Of a DNA stretch of 64,000 nt, positions 47,371 to 57,706 are shown one piece after another. Below the pieces are notes generated by a model, which was not told the DNA's origin, ran no database searches, and saw nothing but the letters and a program-made list of their open reading frames with translations. Each line of letters begins with the position of its first letter. Within the stretch, counting starts at the first letter, position 1. A program made the translations under genes and the position numbers. This DNA is from Ruegeria haliotis (GTDB lineage Bacteria; Pseudomonadota; Alphaproteobacteria; Rhodobacterales; Rhodobacteraceae), in contig NZ_JABXWT010000004.1 in NCBI RefSeq assembly GCF_013377785.1, positions 1-64,000 of the forward strand, written 5' to 3'.

Positions 47371-48303
47371 ATGAACTGGATCACAAACTACGTCCGCCCC
47401 CGGATCAACTCGATCTTTTCGCGCCGCGAAGTGCCGGAAAATCTTTGGCACAAGTGCACCGGATGCGGAACGATGCTGTTTCACCGCGAGTTGGCGGAAA
47501 ATCAGAATGTGTGCACCCAATGCGATCATCACATGGCCATCACGCCACGTGACCGTTTCAACCATCTGTTTGATGGCGGCATCTTTACCGAGGTGAATGT
47601 TCCCGCCCCCAAGGACGACCCACTGCAATTCCGCGATCAGAAAAAGTATCCCGATCGCATGAAAGCAGCGCAGAAGAAAACGGGTGAGAAAGAGGCGATG
47701 CTGGTCGCTGCAGGCGAGATTGGCCGGACGCCGATCGTCGCGGCGGCGCAGGATTTCTCGTTCATGGGCGGATCGATGGGCATGTATGTCGGCAATGCCA
47801 TCATCGCGGCGGCCCAAGAAGCGGTCAAGCTGAAGCGGCCGCTGATCCTGTTCTCGGCTGCGGGCGGCGCGCGCATGCAGGAAGGTATCCTAAGCCTGAT
47901 GCAGATGCCCCGGACCACCGTTGCGGTCGAGATGCTGAAAGAGGCGAACCTGCCCTATATCGTCGTCCTGACCCACCCGACCACGGGCGGCGTTACGGCC
48001 TCATATGCGATGCTGGGGGATGTGCACATTTCCGAACCCAACGCATTGATCTGTTTTGCCGGGCCCCGGGTTATTGAACAGACAATCCGCGAAAAACTGC
48101 CCGAAGGGTTCCAGCGCGCCGAATACCTGTTGGATCATGGCATGCTGGATCGCGTCATCAATCGCACCAAGATGCGGGATGAGCTGATTACCATCACACG
48201 CATGCTGATGGATCTGCCGCCAGCGGTCAAAGGCGATCTGCCAGCGCCTGAACCCGAGGCACCCGCCGAAGACGCTCCAGCTGAGGACGCAGGTCAGGAA
48301 TGA
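47371..48303 (+). CDS. accD: Acetyl-CoA carboxylase carboxyltransferase subunit beta
   Basis: Part of the complex that makes malonyl-CoA for fatty-acid synthesis. The 310-residue product starts with the family's zinc ribbon (C29, C32, C48, C51), followed by a crotonase-like carboxyltransferase core with [11 protein letters not shown] and [14 protein letters not shown] 47371 was chosen because it gives the standard N-terminus. The C-terminus has an acidic Ala/Pro/Glu tail. The stop overlaps folC as ATGA. Confidence 0.97.
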   Translation: MNWITNYVRPRINSIFSRREVPENLWHKCTGCGTMLFHRELAENQNVCTQCDHHMAITPRDRFNHLFDGGIFTEVNVPAPKDDPLQFRDQKKYPDRMKAAQKKTGEKEAMLVAAGEIGRTPIVAAAQDFSFMGGSMGMYVGNAIIAAAQEAVKLKRPLILFSAAGGARMQEGILSLMQMPRTTVAVEMLKEANLPYIVVLTHPTTGGVTASYAMLGDVHISEPNALICFAGPRVIEQTIREKLPEGFQRAEYLLDHGMLDRVINRTKMRDELITITRMLMDLPPAVKGDLPAPEPEAPAEDAPAEDAGQE

Positions 48304-49574
48304 CCGCGCCGACATCCGACCTTATCCTTGACCGGATGATGGCACTGCATCCCAAGATTATCGACCTGACACTGGATCGGGTCTGGCGCCTGCTGGCCGC
48401 TTTGGACAATCCGCAGGACAAGCTGCCGCCCGTGATCCATATCGCCGGAACCAACGGTAAAGGTTCGACGCAGGCGATGATCCGGGCCGGGCTTGAGGGC
48501 GCAGGACTGACCGCGCATGCCTATACCTCACCACATCTGGCGCGGTTTCACGAGCGTATCCGTTTGGCTGGAGAGTTGATTTCCGAGCCCGATCTGAGTG
48601 GTGTTCTTGACGAATGCTATGCCGCCAATAATGGCGAGAACATCACATATTTCGAGATCACGACTTGTGCCGCCTTGCTGGCCTTTGCTCGGTCAAAAGC
48701 GGATTACACTCTGCTCGAGGTTGGATTGGGCGGGCGTCTTGACGCCACCAACGTCATCGACAAACCCGCGCTGACGGTCATTACGCCGATCTCGATCGAT
48801 CACGAACAGTTTCTCGGCGATACGCTTGCAAAGATTGCAGCGGAAAAGGCCGGCATCATCAAGCGGGGCGTTCCCTGCGTTGTCGGCCCTCAACCGGATG
48901 AGGCGATGGACGTTATTGAACGCACTGCCGCGCGCCTGGGTGCGCCGCTAATCGCGTATGGCCAACAGTGGCATGTGCACGAGGAAAATGGCCGTCTGAT
49001 CTATCAGGACGAAACCGGCCTGCGGGATTTATCGCTTCCGAATTTGCTGGGCGCGCATCAGATCCAGAATGCTGGTGCTGCGCTTGCCGTTCTGCGCTAT
49101 CTACAACTGGGCGATGCCGCTTATGAGGCTGCTGTAACCGGCGCCGAATGGCCCGCCCGCATGCAGCGCCTTAAAACCGGGCCGCTTGTGCAATCGGCAC
49201 CACAGGCAGAACTCTGGCTGGACGGTGGCCACAATGCTGCTGCGGGGCTCGCTCTGGCTGATGTTCTGGCCAAGCTTCCCCAACGTCCGACCCATATGAT
49301 CTGCGGTATGCTGAACACAAAGGACGTTACTGGCTATCTGGCCCCGCTGGCCAAGCAGGCCCAAAGCCTGACCGCTGTCTCGATACCGGGCGAGGCAAAC
49401 ACACTCAGTGCCGAAGAGACGGCTGTTGCCGCTGCCAAAGTTGGTCTGCCAACATCGACGGCTGCCAGTGTGGATGAAGCCCTGAGGGATATTGTTGAAA
49501 AAGACCCGCAGGCTCGCGTTCTGATTTGCGGTTCTCTCTATCTGGCTGGCAACATTCTACGCGAAAACGGATAG
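48300..49574 (+). CDS. folC: Bifunctional folylpolyglutamate/dihydrofolate synthase
   Basis: Adds glutamate to dihydropteroate and folates. The 424-residue Mur-ligase-fold enzyme has the ATP loop G-T-N-G-K54-G-S-T, the Y-T-S-P-H-L block, [10 protein letters not shown] and the C-terminal G-G-H-N. Length is normal. Coupled to accD through a 4-base overlap; the accD-folC order is widespread. Confidence 0.96.
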   Translation: MTAPTSDLILDRMMALHPKIIDLTLDRVWRLLAALDNPQDKLPPVIHIAGTNGKGSTQAMIRAGLEGAGLTAHAYTSPHLARFHERIRLAGELISEPDLSGVLDECYAANNGENITYFEITTCAALLAFARSKADYTLLEVGLGGRLDATNVIDKPALTVITPISIDHEQFLGDTLAKIAAEKAGIIKRGVPCVVGPQPDEAMDVIERTAARLGAPLIAYGQQWHVHEENGRLIYQDETGLRDLSLPNLLGAHQIQNAGAALAVLRYLQLGDAAYEAAVTGAEWPARMQRLKTGPLVQSAPQAELWLDGGHNAAAGLALADVLAKLPQRPTHMICGMLNTKDVTGYLAPLAKQAQSLTAVSIPGEANTLSAEETAVAAAKVGLPTSTAASVDEALRDIVEKDPQARVLICGSLYLAGNILRENG

Positions 49575-49595
49575 GACCGGTTTCGGCCTCGACCC

Positions 49596-50501
49596 TCATT
49601 CAAGAATGTAATTGACTGGCTCAAGCCGATCGGGTGCGGGGCGACCAAGCGCGTTGCACACTGATATTTCCATGGTTCGGCATAGGGCTGACAAGGGAAT
49701 GCCCGCGGCCTTGTCGCGGAACGGGTGCTCCAGCTCATGCGTCACCTGCGCGAGACCAAAAAAGACATAAGCCGCCACGGCTGCCACCAGCGGCTCAAAC
49801 CAGCCAGCGCTGTCCAACAGGGCAAAAGGCAACAACAGGCAATACAGGTAGGTCGTGCGCCAAACCAACAAGGAATAGACAAAGGGCAGGGGCGTTGTCA
49901 GCAATCGTTCATTGCCTGCTTGAGCCGCCGGGAAACACGCCAATCGTTCCGCCAGCGCCTTCTGCCCAAACCCGTCGATCTTGCGCGCTTCAGACATCTT
50001 GCGCAATCGACCGGAAATGGCCCGCAGCGCCGCATTCGGGGCGTTCACATCCGCAATAAGGGGCTCTGCCGCGTCTGTGCCGACCCAATGCGTGACATCA
50101 TTCCGGACATCGTCTCTGCGCAATTGACCCCGGTGTAGATGATGAAAGGCCAGAATATGGGTCAGGATGAATTCTTCGTCTTCATGGCTATTCGCGAAAA
50201 TCCGCAGCTCTTGCGCGAAACTGCGGACATCCGCGACCATTTTGCCCCAGATCTTACGCGCCTCCCACCACCGGTCGTAGGCCGCGTTGTTGCGGAAACC
50301 CAGAAATAGAGACAAAGACAGGCCGAATACCCCCATCACTCCGATTGAGATGCGCGGCACCCAGCTGACCATTTGATCCAGCAGCAGAACGATCAGGGCC
50401 CACATTGCTGCGCCGATGATATTGGGCAGAATTTGTGGCACGATCGAACCGTTCAGGATCAGAAAGATCTCCCACCTGCTGGGAGTGTCCCGAAGAATCA
50501 T
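49596..50501 (-). CDS. Bestrophin-family membrane protein
   Basis: A 301-residue UPF0187/bestrophin-like channel protein with about four main helices. It shows the N-terminal R-D-T-P-S-R-W segment, F-R-N-N-A-A-Y-D-R-W-W-E-A-R (the most conserved motif) and the C-terminal E-L-E-H-P-F region. Bacterial bestrophins conduct ions as pentamers; whether this one carries cations or anions cannot be read. Its ATG 50501 overlaps the zapE stop as ATGA. Confidence 0.9.
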   Translation of the reverse strand: MILRDTPSRWEIFLILNGSIVPQILPNIIGAAMWALIVLLLDQMVSWVPRISIGVMGVFGLSLSLFLGFRNNAAYDRWWEARKIWGKMVADVRSFAQELRIFANSHEDEEFILTHILAFHHLHRGQLRRDDVRNDVTHWVGTDAAEPLIADVNAPNAALRAISGRLRKMSEARKIDGFGQKALAERLACFPAAQAGNERLLTTPLPFVYSLLVWRTTYLYCLLLPFALLDSAGWFEPLVAAVAAYVFFGLAQVTHELEHPFRDKAAGIPLSALCRTMEISVCNALGRPAPDRLEPVNYILE

Positions 50502-51559
50502 TCCTGACCCCAATTCTGATCCTGCATTTCCCGTAGGCGCGAGGCTGTGCGTTCAAACTCGAACGTACCTTCGCCTTCGACATACAGCATCTCGGGCTCT
50601 GCGGCCGCAGAGCAGATCAAACGCACCTTGGCCTCATATAGAGCATCAATCAGGGTAACGAATCGCTTAGCTTCGTTGAAGTTGTTGCGCGACAGGAGCG
50701 GAACGTCCTCGAGCACGAGAACCTTCACTTCTTCAGCAATGGCCAGATAATCGGCAGGCCCCAGCATTCGGCCACACAAATCATAGAACGAGGCCCGCGC
50801 CACGCCGTTTCGAAACGCTGGAAGCTCGACAGCACGCCCGTTGACCTGCAGCACCAACGGATCGGCGGGGCCACCGGCCAGGTCATTCCACACTGCGCGA
50901 ATGCTCTGCCGCGCCTCCGGACCGATCGGAGAGAAATACACTGGCTCACCCTTCAGCCGGTTCTGGCGGTAATCCGTGGGTGAGACCAGTTCCCAAACCT
51001 GCAATTGCTCCTTGATATGGGCGATGAAAGGCAGGAACAGCTGTCGGTTCAGCCCATCCTTGTACAAGTCATCCGGATGACGGTTCGATGTTGTGATTAC
51101 CACCACACCGCCGTCATGCAACAAATCGAACAGGCGACCGACGATCATCGCGTCCGTGATGTCCGTGATCTGCATCTCGTCAAAGGCCAGCAGCCGAACG
51201 GAATTCACAACTTCTTTCGCCACCGGCGCCAGTGCATCCTCGACACCGTCCTTTCGGGCCTTGTGCATGCCTGCGTGGATCTCCTGCATGAAGGCGTGGA
51301 AATGGACGCGGCGTGCCGGAATGTCGCCCAACGTATCTACGAACATATCCATCAGCATGGATTTGCCACGTCCGACACCACCCCACAGATAAAGACCTTT
51401 GGGCGGTGGCGGTGCTTTGCGAAAGAAACCCCGCTTTACCGGCTCAGCCAGGGCGGTTCGAATGCGCTCGAAATGTGGAAGAACAGCGTCTTGCGCGTCG
51501 TCCCGGGTCAAGGTGCCCTCGGCGATGCGGGCCTCGTATAGCGAAATCAGATCCGTCAT
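50498..51559 (-). CDS. zapE: Cell division ATPase ZapE
   Basis: A 353-residue AFG1-family AAA-like ATPase: Walker A G-G-V-G-R-G-K66-S, Walker B L-L-A-F-D-E-M-Q-I-T-D, and T-T-S-N-R. ZapE acts at the division ring in E. coli and relates to mitochondrial Lace1/AFG1. ATG 51559 (M-T-D-L-I-S-L) gives the normal family N-terminus; the open frame runs 69 codons further upstream but that part overlaps the divergent MFS promoter region. Confidence 0.95.
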   Translation of the reverse strand: MTDLISLYEARIAEGTLTRDDAQDAVLPHFERIRTALAEPVKRGFFRKAPPPPKGLYLWGGVGRGKSMLMDMFVDTLGDIPARRVHFHAFMQEIHAGMHKARKDGVEDALAPVAKEVVNSVRLLAFDEMQITDITDAMIVGRLFDLLHDGGVVVITTSNRHPDDLYKDGLNRQLFLPFIAHIKEQLQVWELVSPTDYRQNRLKGEPVYFSPIGPEARQSIRAVWNDLAGGPADPLVLQVNGRAVELPAFRNGVARASFYDLCGRMLGPADYLAIAEEVKVLVLEDVPLLSRNNFNEAKRFVTLIDALYEAKVRLICSAAAEPEMLYVEGEGTFEFERTASRLREMQDQNWGQE

Positions 51560-51707
51560 AAGCCCGAGCCATACCTTCCGGCTTGCGCCTTGAAAAGAAA
51601 CCATTTTGAACGGCGCATCAATTTTGCTTATCCGTGGCCGCAAATCTGCTGATTTGACCCTGGATTCAAACCTCTTAATGTTATGCAATTGAACCTCCGA
51701 GGCCCCT

Positions 51708-52949
51708 ATGCCCCAATCTGTCCGTTTGCTGAATCCAATTCTGATCGTTGGATGCATCATCATCACGGTGAATTTCGCCGTGAGGGCCTCGTTCGGCGTG
51801 TTTCAGATCCCGGTCGCTGACGAATTCGGCTGGATGCGCACTGATTTCTCACTGGCTATCGCGATCCAGAACCTCGCATGGGGCATTGGACAGCCGATTT
51901 TCGCCGCCATTGCCGAAAAGGTAGGTGACCGCCGCGCAATCGTTCTGGGGGCGCTGACCTATGCCGCTGGTATGGTTTTGTCGGCATGGTCCGTCACGCC
52001 GTTCGAGCATCAGATGTATGCGTGGCTGGTCGGGTTTGGTATCGCGGGAACCGGGTTTGGTGTTGTTCTGGCCGTAGTGGCCCGCGCGTCCTCCGACGAA
52101 AACAGATCCATGTCTCTGGCCATCGTCACCGCAGCCGGTAGCTTTGGTCAGGTTCTTGGTGCGCCGATTGCTGAATGGCTGCTGAGTTTTCTGCCCTGGC
52201 AACACGTCTTTATCGTCTTCGCAATTGCGATTCTGGCGCTGATATTGACGCTGCCATTCATGCGCGCCCCGCAACCCATCAGCAGGGTCGAGCTGGAAGA
52301 AAGCATGGGTCAGATCCTTGGGAAAGCACTCCGCGATCCCTCTTATGCGCTAATTTTTCTGGGATTTTTCAGCTGCGGCTATCAGCTTGGTTTTATCACA
52401 GCCCATTTCCCGGCCTTCGTGACCGAGATGTGTGGGCCAATCCAGCCTGGCGGAGTCTTGCATTCCATCGGCATCACGACAACATCCGCCCTTGGCGCCG
52501 TGTCCATTTCACTGATCGGCTTCGCCAATATTGGTGGTACCCTTCTCGCCGGGTGGGCGGGCAATCACTTTCCCAAGAAGTACCTGCTGGCCACTATCTA
52601 CACGTTCCGAACGCTTGCGGCGGCGGCGTTTATCATTTTTCCGATTACACCGCTCTCGGTGATCGCTTTCTCGTTGGTGATGGGGTCGCTCTGGCTGGCG
52701 ACTGTACCGCTGACCTCGGGGCTGGTCGCGCATCTCTACGGTCTGCGGTACATGGGAACACTCTACGGCATTATCTTCTTCAGCCATCAGATCGGCAGTT
52801 TTCTGGGTATCTGGTTGGGTGGCCGCCTGTATGACCAATACGGAGACTACACTGCGGTATGGTGGATCGGCGTTGCCATCGGAGCTTTCAGTGCCATTGT
52901 CCACCTGCCGATCCGCGAGAACCGCAGCGCGACGCCAGCCGCAGCCTGA
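51708..52949 (+). CDS. MFS transporter, 12-helix carrier
   Basis: A 413-residue major facilitator with twelve predicted helices. The loop after helix 2 reads A-E-K-V-G-D-R-R, a variant of the family G-x-L-a-D-r-x-G-r-r motif. Sequence style resembles the oxalate/formate and monocarboxylate-type carriers. GAGG precedes ATG 51708. Its stop lies one base from the stop of the convergent HAD gene. Substrate unknown. Confidence 0.88.
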   Translation: MPQSVRLLNPILIVGCIIITVNFAVRASFGVFQIPVADEFGWMRTDFSLAIAIQNLAWGIGQPIFAAIAEKVGDRRAIVLGALTYAAGMVLSAWSVTPFEHQMYAWLVGFGIAGTGFGVVLAVVARASSDENRSMSLAIVTAAGSFGQVLGAPIAEWLLSFLPWQHVFIVFAIAILALILTLPFMRAPQPISRVELEESMGQILGKALRDPSYALIFLGFFSCGYQLGFITAHFPAFVTEMCGPIQPGGVLHSIGITTTSALGAVSISLIGFANIGGTLLAGWAGNHFPKKYLLATIYTFRTLAAAAFIIFPITPLSVIAFSLVMGSLWLATVPLTSGLVAHLYGLRYMGTLYGIIFFSHQIGSFLGIWLGGRLYDQYGDYTAVWWIGVAIGAFSAIVHLPIRENRSATPAAA

Positions 52950-52950
52950 T

Positions 52951-53571
52951 CTACGTGGCCTCGTCTGGGGACAGCAACCCCTCGGTCACCAGCCGGTCCG
53001 CCCAACCTTGAGGCCCCTGGAAGTGATGCGTTTGCCATCCGCGCGCGCGTGCGGTCTCGATGTTGTCGATCCGATCATCGGCGAACAGCAAGGCGTGGGG
53101 TGGCACGCCGCAGTCGGCTTCGACCATCTCGTAGATAGGTACATGAGGTTTGACGGTTTTCATTCGACCCGAGACATATTGCCGGTCGAATTCGTTGAGG
53201 AACGGATAGACTGTGGTTGCATAGTCAAAATTCTGCACCCCGAAATTGGTCAGCGCAAAGACTGGGATGCCCTTGGCCCGCAATGCCTGCTGCAGGCGCA
53301 CTGAGTGTGGAATCGCAGGCGCGGCAAGCTCGATCCAATTGTCGTGCCACATCCGAACTTCGTCCCGCCATTGAGGATATTTTTCAGCCCAGTGATAGAT
53401 CGTGTCGGTGAAATGGTGCCCTTGATCGACCAGATCGTTCATGCCATGCAGGTCAACCTCGGCAAACATGGCGCGGCGGCGCTGTTCGCCGATCACGCGG
53501 TCATAATAGCGTTCGGGTTGCCATTCGATCAGAACGTTGCCGATATCGAAAACAACGGCTTCTACAGACAT
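52951..53571 (-). CDS. HAD-family hydrolase (subfamily IA)
   Basis: A 206-residue haloacid-dehalogenase-like phosphatase. Motif I is D-I-G-N-V-L (nucleophilic Asp near residue 8), motif II A-L-T-N-F, motif III lysine in K-P-H-V-P-I-Y and motif IV F-A-D-D-R-I-D-N. A helical cap lies between I and II. ATG 53571 gives motif I at the usual position. Similar to YihX-type sugar-phosphate phosphatases, but the substrate is not defined. Confidence 0.9.
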   Translation of the reverse strand: MSVEAVVFDIGNVLIEWQPERYYDRVIGEQRRRAMFAEVDLHGMNDLVDQGHHFTDTIYHWAEKYPQWRDEVRMWHDNWIELAAPAIPHSVRLQQALRAKGIPVFALTNFGVQNFDYATTVYPFLNEFDRQYVSGRMKTVKPHVPIYEMVEADCGVPPHALLFADDRIDNIETARARGWQTHHFQGPQGWADRLVTEGLLSPDEAT

Positions 53572-53710
53572 ATGACGATCCTGTTGTTGGGTTCGTGCCG
53601 TGACTGAACCAATCCCGGTACGAATGTTCAAGGTTCAACCGCAGCGCGTAGCGCTGCTTGGCCCAACGGTAAGAGGTGCATCTGTGATGCCCTTCTTCTT
53701 GGCGGGAGCG

Positions 53711-54166
53711 TTACCCTCGTTTGGCCGCGCGTATCTCCCGTTCCAAAGCGTCTAGAAAACGCGACCGGTCCGCCTTTCCAAACGGTTTCCCGCCACCTCC
53801 GGCCCCCAACGGATTGGCGGCGCGCAGGTCTGCCATCAGATCGCGCATCGCAAGCTGCTGGCCTATATTGGCCGCTGTGAACGCCTCGCCATTCGGGCGC
53901 AACACGCGCGCGCCGGCCTCGACACACTTCGCGGCCAGCGGAATATCCGAGGTGATGACCACATCTTTGGGTCCGCAACGGTCGGCGATCCACTTGTCCG
54001 CCTCATCCGCGCCCTCCGCGACGATGACTACCTGCACCAAAGGGTTTGCCGATGGCCGCAACCCGCCGTTCGACACCAGCGCGACCGGTATCTTGTGCCG
54101 CGTTGCAACCCGCTCGGCCTCGGCCTTTACCGGGCAGGCATCGCCATCGATATAAACCGTGGTCAC
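53711..54166 (-). CDS. YaiI/YqxD family protein (DUF188)
   Basis: A 151-residue protein with the family opening [10 protein letters not shown] and later V-I-T-S-D-I-P-L-A and P-N-G. DUF188 proteins have a PIN-like, probably metal-dependent nuclease-type fold, but the biological role is unsettled. The start is a GTG at 54166 that overlaps the sthA stop as GTGA, so it is translated behind sthA in the same operon. Confidence 0.9.
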   Translation of the reverse strand: MTTVYIDGDACPVKAEAERVATRHKIPVALVSNGGLRPSANPLVQVVIVAEGADEADKWIADRCGPKDVVITSDIPLAAKCVEAGARVLRPNGEAFTAANIGQQLAMRDLMADLRAANPLGAGGGGKPFGKADRSRFLDALEREIRAAKRG

Positions 54167-55620
54167 GCCTTTTTGGCCTCCTTCTTGGCGGGTTCTGCGG
54201 CTTTCTTGCGCACTTTGAACTCTTCGGGGATCGGCATGCGGTTGAACGCGTCCAGACCGGCGATCTTGTAGGCCTCGGCCAGGGTCGGATAGTTGAACGT
54301 GTTCTGCACGAAGTAGTCCACGGTGCCCTTCAGGTTCAGAACCGCCTGCGCGATGTGGATCAGCTCGGTCGCGCCTTCGCCTACGATCTGCACGCCCAGC
54401 ACCCGGCGGGTTTTCAGCGAGAACAGCATCTTCAGCATGCCATGCTCCAACCCCATGATATGTCCGCGCGATGTTTCGCGGAATCGTGCAACGCCCACCT
54501 CATAGGGGATGCCGCGTTCCTGCAATTCCTCTTCGGACATGCCGCAAGTGGAAATCTCGGGCACCGAATAGATGCCATAAGGATACCACGGGCTTTCCGG
54601 CAAGGTCGGCGTTTCCAGCGCATGGCATGCGGCCACGCGCCCCTGTTGCAACGAAGTCGAGGCCAGCGAAGGATGCCCGATCACGTCACCGGTTGCATAG
54701 ATATGCGGCACGGCGGTCTGATAGGTCTTGCGATCTACGCTGATCCGGTTGCGATGGTCGGTTTCCAGCCCAACCGCGTCCAGATTCAGCGAAGAAGTAG
54801 CGCCCATGCGCCCGGCGGCGAACAACAGCATTTCGGCGCGAACGTGGCGACCGTTTTCAAGCGTTACTTCGACATGGCCATTTGCATCTTCGATTTTTTC
54901 GACCGCCGATCCCAATCGCAGATCAACACCGTTTTCGCGGATTTGATGCGTGAAATCATGGATCAACCGACTGTCGACGAAGTCCAGAAACGTGTCCCGC
55001 GGCTCGATCAGCGTCACCCGCACGTCCAGGGTCGAGAACATGGTGGCGTACTCAACGCCGATCACCCCGGCGCCGATCACCACCAACGAGCGCGGGATTT
55101 CCGCCATTTCCAGAAAGTCATCACCATCAACGATCGTCTTGCCGTTGAAGGGAACATAGTCCGGGCGATAGGTCTTGGTCCCGGTCGCAATCAGAAATTT
55201 GGCTGCGGTCAGGCGCGTGGTCTCGCCCGCATCGGTGGCAACCTCAACCTCGTGCGGCCCGACGAACGTGGCCAGCCCGTTCAGGGTTTCAACGTGGTTG
55301 CGGTTGAACTGGTGTTCCAACACATCGACCTCGTGATCGAGTGTCATATGGAGGCGAGCCTTAAGATCCTCGGCACGGATCTGATCCTTGACCCGATAGG
55401 AACGGCCATAAAAACTGCGCTCGCGCCAGCCGGACAGATTCAGCACGGTCTCGCGCAGGGTCTTGGACGGGATCGTGCCGGTATGGACGGACACCCCGCC
55501 AAAGCGGTCTTTGCGATCAATCACCAAAACGCGTCGCTGCAACTTGCCTGCCTGAATTGCGGCCGAGCGCCCTGATGGGCCGGACCCGATAATGATCAGG
55601 TCGTAATCATATTTGCTCAT
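54163..55620 (-). CDS. sthA: Soluble (Si-specific) pyridine nucleotide transhydrogenase
   Basis: A 485-residue flavoprotein that moves hydride between NADPH and NAD+. It has the glutathione-reductase-family layout: FAD site G-S-G-P-S-G near the start, NAD(P) site [10 protein letters not shown], and A-T-G-D-V-I. The redox-active Cys pair of lipoamide dehydrogenases is replaced by T-G-T-I-P-S-K-T, which is diagnostic of SthA. A Lys/Ala-rich tail of about 20 residues is extra. ATG 55620 was chosen over an upstream TTG. Middle gene of fghA-sthA-yaiI. Confidence 0.94.
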   Translation of the reverse strand: MSKYDYDLIIIGSGPSGRSAAIQAGKLQRRVLVIDRKDRFGGVSVHTGTIPSKTLRETVLNLSGWRERSFYGRSYRVKDQIRAEDLKARLHMTLDHEVDVLEHQFNRNHVETLNGLATFVGPHEVEVATDAGETTRLTAAKFLIATGTKTYRPDYVPFNGKTIVDGDDFLEMAEIPRSLVVIGAGVIGVEYATMFSTLDVRVTLIEPRDTFLDFVDSRLIHDFTHQIRENGVDLRLGSAVEKIEDANGHVEVTLENGRHVRAEMLLFAAGRMGATSSLNLDAVGLETDHRNRISVDRKTYQTAVPHIYATGDVIGHPSLASTSLQQGRVAACHALETPTLPESPWYPYGIYSVPEISTCGMSEEELQERGIPYEVGVARFRETSRGHIMGLEHGMLKMLFSLKTRRVLGVQIVGEGATELIHIAQAVLNLKGTVDYFVQNTFNYPTLAEAYKIAGLDAFNRMPIPEEFKVRKKAAEPAKKEAKKA

Positions 55621-55623
55621 CAA

Positions 55624-56457
55624 TCAGTCTCCGTACAGCGCCTCGGCATGGAAGGTGACGTGGTCTTCCATGAAGGTGGACACAAAGAAATATGAATGAT
55701 CATAGCCCGGCTGCAGTCGATAGATCGCCTGCTGACGACGTTCGGCAATGGCCTGTGCCAGCGCTTCGGGACGCAGCAGGTCGATGAACTGGTCGTCGGC
55801 CCCAGTGTCGATCAGGATCGGGCCATCGAAGCCGGTTTCCTTCATCATCAGGGACGCATCGTGCTTGGCCCAAGCGGCCTCATCCTCACCCAGATAAGCA
55901 CTCAGCTGTTTGCGTCCCCAATCCGCGCCGGTGGGGTTGGAAATCGGCGCAAAGGCCGAGACCGAGCGGAACCGTCCCGGCAGGTTCATCGCCAGCGTCA
56001 GCGCGCCGTGGCCGCCCATTGAGTGCCCGGTAATGGCCTGACGGTCGCTGTCGATGGCGAAGTTCTCGGCCAGCAGGGCAGGCAGCTCTTCTGCCACATA
56101 GTCCCACATCTGAAAGTGTGGCGCCCAGGGGTCCTGAGTTGCGTTTACATAAAACCCGGCGCCCTGGCCAAGATCATAATCCGCGTGATCGGCCACACCT
56201 TCGCCGCGCGGCGATGTATCGGGGAACACAACAGCGATGCCCTGCTCGGCCGCCCAGGTCTGGGCTCCGGCCTTGGTCATGGCGTTTTCATGGGTGCAGG
56301 TCAGGCCAGATAGATACCACAGGATCGGAACAGGGCCGTCCTTTGCTTCGGCGGGCAGAAACAGGCCAAAGGTCATATCGCATTGACAGGTCGAGGAGGC
56401 ATGGCGGTACACGCCCTGTACGCCGCCAAAACATGCATTTTCCGAAAGGGTTTCCAT
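55624..56457 (-). CDS. fghA: S-formylglutathione hydrolase
   Basis: Hydrolyses S-formylglutathione to formate and glutathione in formaldehyde detoxification. The 277-residue esterase-D-type enzyme has the nucleophile elbow G-H-S146-M-G-G, Y-L-S-G-L-T-C-T-H-E-N for the oxyanion side, and the late D-Q-F and H-S-Y-F catalytic Asp/His regions. It stands three bases before sthA. Formaldehyde from the N-demethylases at 9.7-13 kb is a plausible source of its substrate. Confidence 0.96.
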   Translation of the reverse strand: METLSENACFGGVQGVYRHASSTCQCDMTFGLFLPAEAKDGPVPILWYLSGLTCTHENAMTKAGAQTWAAEQGIAVVFPDTSPRGEGVADHADYDLGQGAGFYVNATQDPWAPHFQMWDYVAEELPALLAENFAIDSDRQAITGHSMGGHGALTLAMNLPGRFRSVSAFAPISNPTGADWGRKQLSAYLGEDEAAWAKHDASLMMKETGFDGPILIDTGADDQFIDLLRPEALAQAIAERRQQAIYRLQPGYDHSYFFVSTFMEDHVTFHAEALYGD

Positions 56458-56560
56458 CAGGCTTCGTCCTTACGTTAGAGTTGCGACATGGCTAACGATC
56501 CAAGGGCCCGGCGTAAAGTCCGAGCGCCTTCGGCGTGAGTATTTTTCGAAAAGATGAAGA

Positions 56561-57490
56561 CTACGGAGTGCCGACCCAGGCGATAATCAGAGGCACTGTC
56601 AGAATGCTGGCCATGGTCGAAAGCAATATCGCAGCCGATGCCCGGTGCGGTGCTACCCCGTAATGCGCGGCCAACATATAGACGTTGCCTGCAACCGGCA
56701 GTGCCGCAGCTGCGATGGCGACGGTTGCGGGGAAGGTGTCGATCGGGATCAACCAGATCAGCGCAATGGCCACGCAGGCCGGGTGGATGACCAATTTGCA
56801 AAAGCTAAGCCAGCCCGCGACCTGCACCCGTTCCGCCGATTTTCCCGCCAGAGATGCGCCGATGGCGAACAGAGCTCCGGGGGTTGCTGCTCCGCCCAAA
56901 ATGGTCAGGAAATCGTTCAGTGGCTCCGGAACCGGAACTTGCAATGCTGACCAGATAAGGCCCGCAGAAATGGACACGATCATCGGGTTTTTCAATAAGC
57001 CCAATCCGATCAGTCGAAACGTGGAAGGCGTCAATCTTCCGTCCCGCCCACCATTGATCAGGATGACGATCAGAGATGAAAAGACCACCAGATCGACCGT
57101 CAGTACCAGCATCACCGGCCCGATGGCCGCTTGCGTAAACAGCAGCGCGAGCATGGGTAACCCAAGAAATCCGACGTTCCCGATGGCGGCACACTGTGCT
57201 TCGACGGCGGCGGTGGGAATGTCGAGGCCTCGAAGCCACGCCACACAGGTGGCCACCGAATAAACGGCGGCAGTTCCGATCAGATAGCCAATGATCAGCC
57301 TGCCATTGAAAATTTCGGCAAAGGGTAGGGTGGCGGCAAAGCGGAACAACATCGCGGACAATGCGAAATAAAATACGAACTTTGTCAGGTAGGCCGTGGC
57401 TTCGGCAGTGAAAAATCGGGTGCGCCCAGCCCAATAACCCAGGCCGATGATCGCAAAAAAGGGAAGCGTGCGCAGAAAAATCTCGACCAT
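56561..57490 (-). CDS. AEC-family (auxin efflux carrier-like) transporter
   Basis: A 309-residue membrane protein with about ten helices in two inverted halves. Characteristic points are I-G-L-G-Y-W-A-G-R near the N-terminus, G-N-V-G-F-L-G-L-P in the first crossover and L-P-V-A-G-N-V-Y in the second. AEC carriers in bacteria move organic acids. The frame is open for another 234 codons upstream, but that part is antisense to the TetR gene; ATG 57490 is the sensible start. Confidence 0.88.
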   Translation of the reverse strand: MVEIFLRTLPFFAIIGLGYWAGRTRFFTAEATAYLTKFVFYFALSAMLFRFAATLPFAEIFNGRLIIGYLIGTAAVYSVATCVAWLRGLDIPTAAVEAQCAAIGNVGFLGLPMLALLFTQAAIGPVMLVLTVDLVVFSSLIVILINGGRDGRLTPSTFRLIGLGLLKNPMIVSISAGLIWSALQVPVPEPLNDFLTILGGAATPGALFAIGASLAGKSAERVQVAGWLSFCKLVIHPACVAIALIWLIPIDTFPATVAIAAAALPVAGNVYMLAAHYGVAPHRASAAILLSTMASILTVPLIIAWVGTP

Positions 57491-57706
57491 GCGCAAAGTC
57501 CTAGCATGGTTTGAGCTTGCCGCAAGCGCTCGGACTGGACGCTGATTATTATTGCATCGAATATGTCGCGGTGCTTGTTCAGCGGGCGCAAGTTTGGTCG
57601 AAAATGTCGGGAATCCTGGGCCAACCTGCCTGAATGTCCTGAGAATCGTTGTATCTGAACCGAGCGGTTTATAAGCTGCATTCCACCCCCTATCTGAGGA
57701 GATGAC

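Noticed and set aside
54046..55575. Plus-strand open frame of 509 codons opposite sthA
   Set aside because: Antisense shadow of a well-conserved flavoprotein gene with diagnostic motifs.
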